Assembly (NCBI GenBank): GCA_003497545.1
Contig: DNNT01000180.1
Location: 198-7,503 of the forward strand
Direction of reading: 5' to 3'
Source: Arenimonas sp.
GTDB lineage: Bacteria; Pseudomonadota; Gammaproteobacteria; Xanthomonadales; Xanthomonadaceae
Length of the DNA: 7,306 bases
This document shows, in pieces, positions 6,773-7,306 of the stretch (positions are counted from its first letter, which is position 1; each line of letters begins with the position of its first letter). The position numbers and the translations under genes were made by a program. The notes beneath the pieces are model-generated. The model saw only the letters and a program-made list of their open reading frames with translations, was not told the origin of the DNA and did no database searches.

Positions 6773-6832
6773 CTGAACGGAACCCCGCAAAGCGCGAACG
6801 GGTCGGGGTTTTCGTCGGACCGGCCCCCGCGT

Positions 6833-6838
6833 TAGGCT
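6833..6838 (+). promoter_or_regulatory. Possible -10 box of pdxJ
   Basis: TAGGCT keeps the first, second and last bases of TATAAT and stands six bases before ATG 6845, the same spacing as on the opposite strand. A T-rich patch at 6809-6814 could serve as a weak -35. The only purine-rich stretch (GAGG, 6839-6842) is just two bases from the ATG, too close for a normal ribosome binding site. Confidence 0.3.
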
Positions 6839-6844
6839 GAGGCA

Positions 6845-7306
6845 ATGACCGTACTGAGCGTCAACGTCAACAAGGTGGCCGTCCTGCGCAATTCCCGCGG
6901 CGGCAGCGAGCCCAGCGTGGTGGCGGCGGCCGAGGCGGCGATCCGCGCCGGGGCGGGCGGCATCACCGTGCACCCCCGGCCGGACCAGCGCCACATCCGG
7001 CCCGGCGACGTGCGCGACCTGGCCGCGCTGGTGGCGGGGCGGGTCGAGTACAACCTCGAAGGCAATCCCTTCGCCCCGCCCCGCGAGGGTTATCCCGGCT
7101 TCCTGGCGCTGGTGGCGGAAGCCCGGCCGCAGCAGGCGACCCTGGTGCCCGACGGGGACGGCCAGCTGACCTCGGACCACGGCTTCGACCTGGCCAGGGA
7201 TGCCGCGCGGCTGCGGCCGCTGGTGGCCGAGCTGAAGTCGCTCGGGGCGCGGGTGTCGCTGTTCATGGATGCCGGCGCGCCGGACATCGAGCGTGCCGCC
7301 GACTTG
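6845..7306 (+). CDS. pdxJ: Pyridoxine 5'-phosphate synthase, 3' end cut by window edge
   Basis: The first 154 codons are visible and the frame is open to the right edge. The family is about 240-260 residues, so some 60% is present. PdxJ condenses 1-deoxy-D-xylulose 5-phosphate with 3-amino-2-oxopropyl phosphate to pyridoxine 5'-phosphate, the last ring-forming step of DXP-dependent vitamin B6 synthesis, as a cytoplasmic TIM barrel. Seen: [16 protein letters not shown] (5-20), [13 protein letters not shown] (39-51, with His43, Arg45 and His50), a conserved Glu72 in [24 protein letters not shown] (99-115) and VSLFMDA (137-143). The usual NxDH near the N-terminus is NVNK here. From memory this NxNK form is shared by Xanthomonas and Bacteroidetes PdxJ, so it looks like a subfamily rather than decay. 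The start fits the family N-terminus. It is divergent from the cyclase gene across 85 bp. Confidence 0.93.
   Translation, partial: MTVLSVNVNKVAVLRNSRGGSEPSVVAAAEAAIRAGAGGITVHPRPDQRHIRPGDVRDLAALVAGRVEYNLEGNPFAPPREGYPGFLALVAEARPQQATLVPDGDGQLTSDHGFDLARDAARLRPLVAELKSLGARVSLFMDAGAPDIERAADL

Noticed and set aside
6781..6810. AACCCC and GGGGTT inverted repeat in the cyclase/pdxJ gap
   Set aside because: The arms are only 6 bp and are separated by 18 bases. This is too weak to call an operator at this base composition.

Overview
The window is very GC-rich (roughly 70% by eye) and densely coded. It looks like a chromosomal stretch from a gammaproteobacterium of the Xanthomonadaceae/Lysobacteraceae type (Lysobacter, Luteimonas, Arenimonas or a relative). 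The grounds are base composition, a PA0069-type radical SAM protein, a PdxJ of the divergent form I recall from Xanthomonas, and -10-like boxes such as TACACT. The genus assignment is inference. I see no phage, insertion sequence, CRISPR array, tRNA or rRNA.

Layout from left to right: (1) the 3' part of a 2-oxoglutarate/Fe(II) oxygenase gene on +, ending at 587. (2) Convergent to it, a radical SAM protein of the PA0069/Rv2578c family on -, 1679 down to 597. (3) Divergent from that across 52 bp, a three-gene envelope cluster on +: a ClsA-like cardiolipin synthase (1732-3147), an unrecognised two-helix membrane protein (3209-3472) and a GlsB/YeaQ/YmgE membrane protein (3493-3735). (4) Convergent to this, a two-gene - strand unit: a 957-residue membrane diguanylate cyclase with a periplasmic beta-propeller sensor (6759 down to 3886), whose last 11 bases overlap a 50-residue DUF2256 zinc-ribbon-like gene (3896 down to 3744). 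(5) Divergent across 85 bp, the first 154 codons of pdxJ on +, running off the right edge.

The genes do not form one pathway. The middle block acts on the membrane: cardiolipin synthesis plus two tiny membrane proteins. The - strand unit should turn an extracytoplasmic signal into cyclic di-GMP, while the role of its small Cys4 partner is unknown. The flanking genes are metabolic (vitamin B6 synthesis) or of unknown substrate (the oxygenase and the radical SAM enzyme).

I found no clearly new multi-gene system. The best points for a second look are the non-canonical PdxJ active-site motif, the missing inhibitory site in the cyclase, the overlap of the cyclase with DUF2256, the uncharacterised small membrane protein beside glsB, a palindrome that supplies both stop codons of a convergent pair, and several genes whose starts look leaderless. 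There is no gene-free stretch longer than 85 bp.
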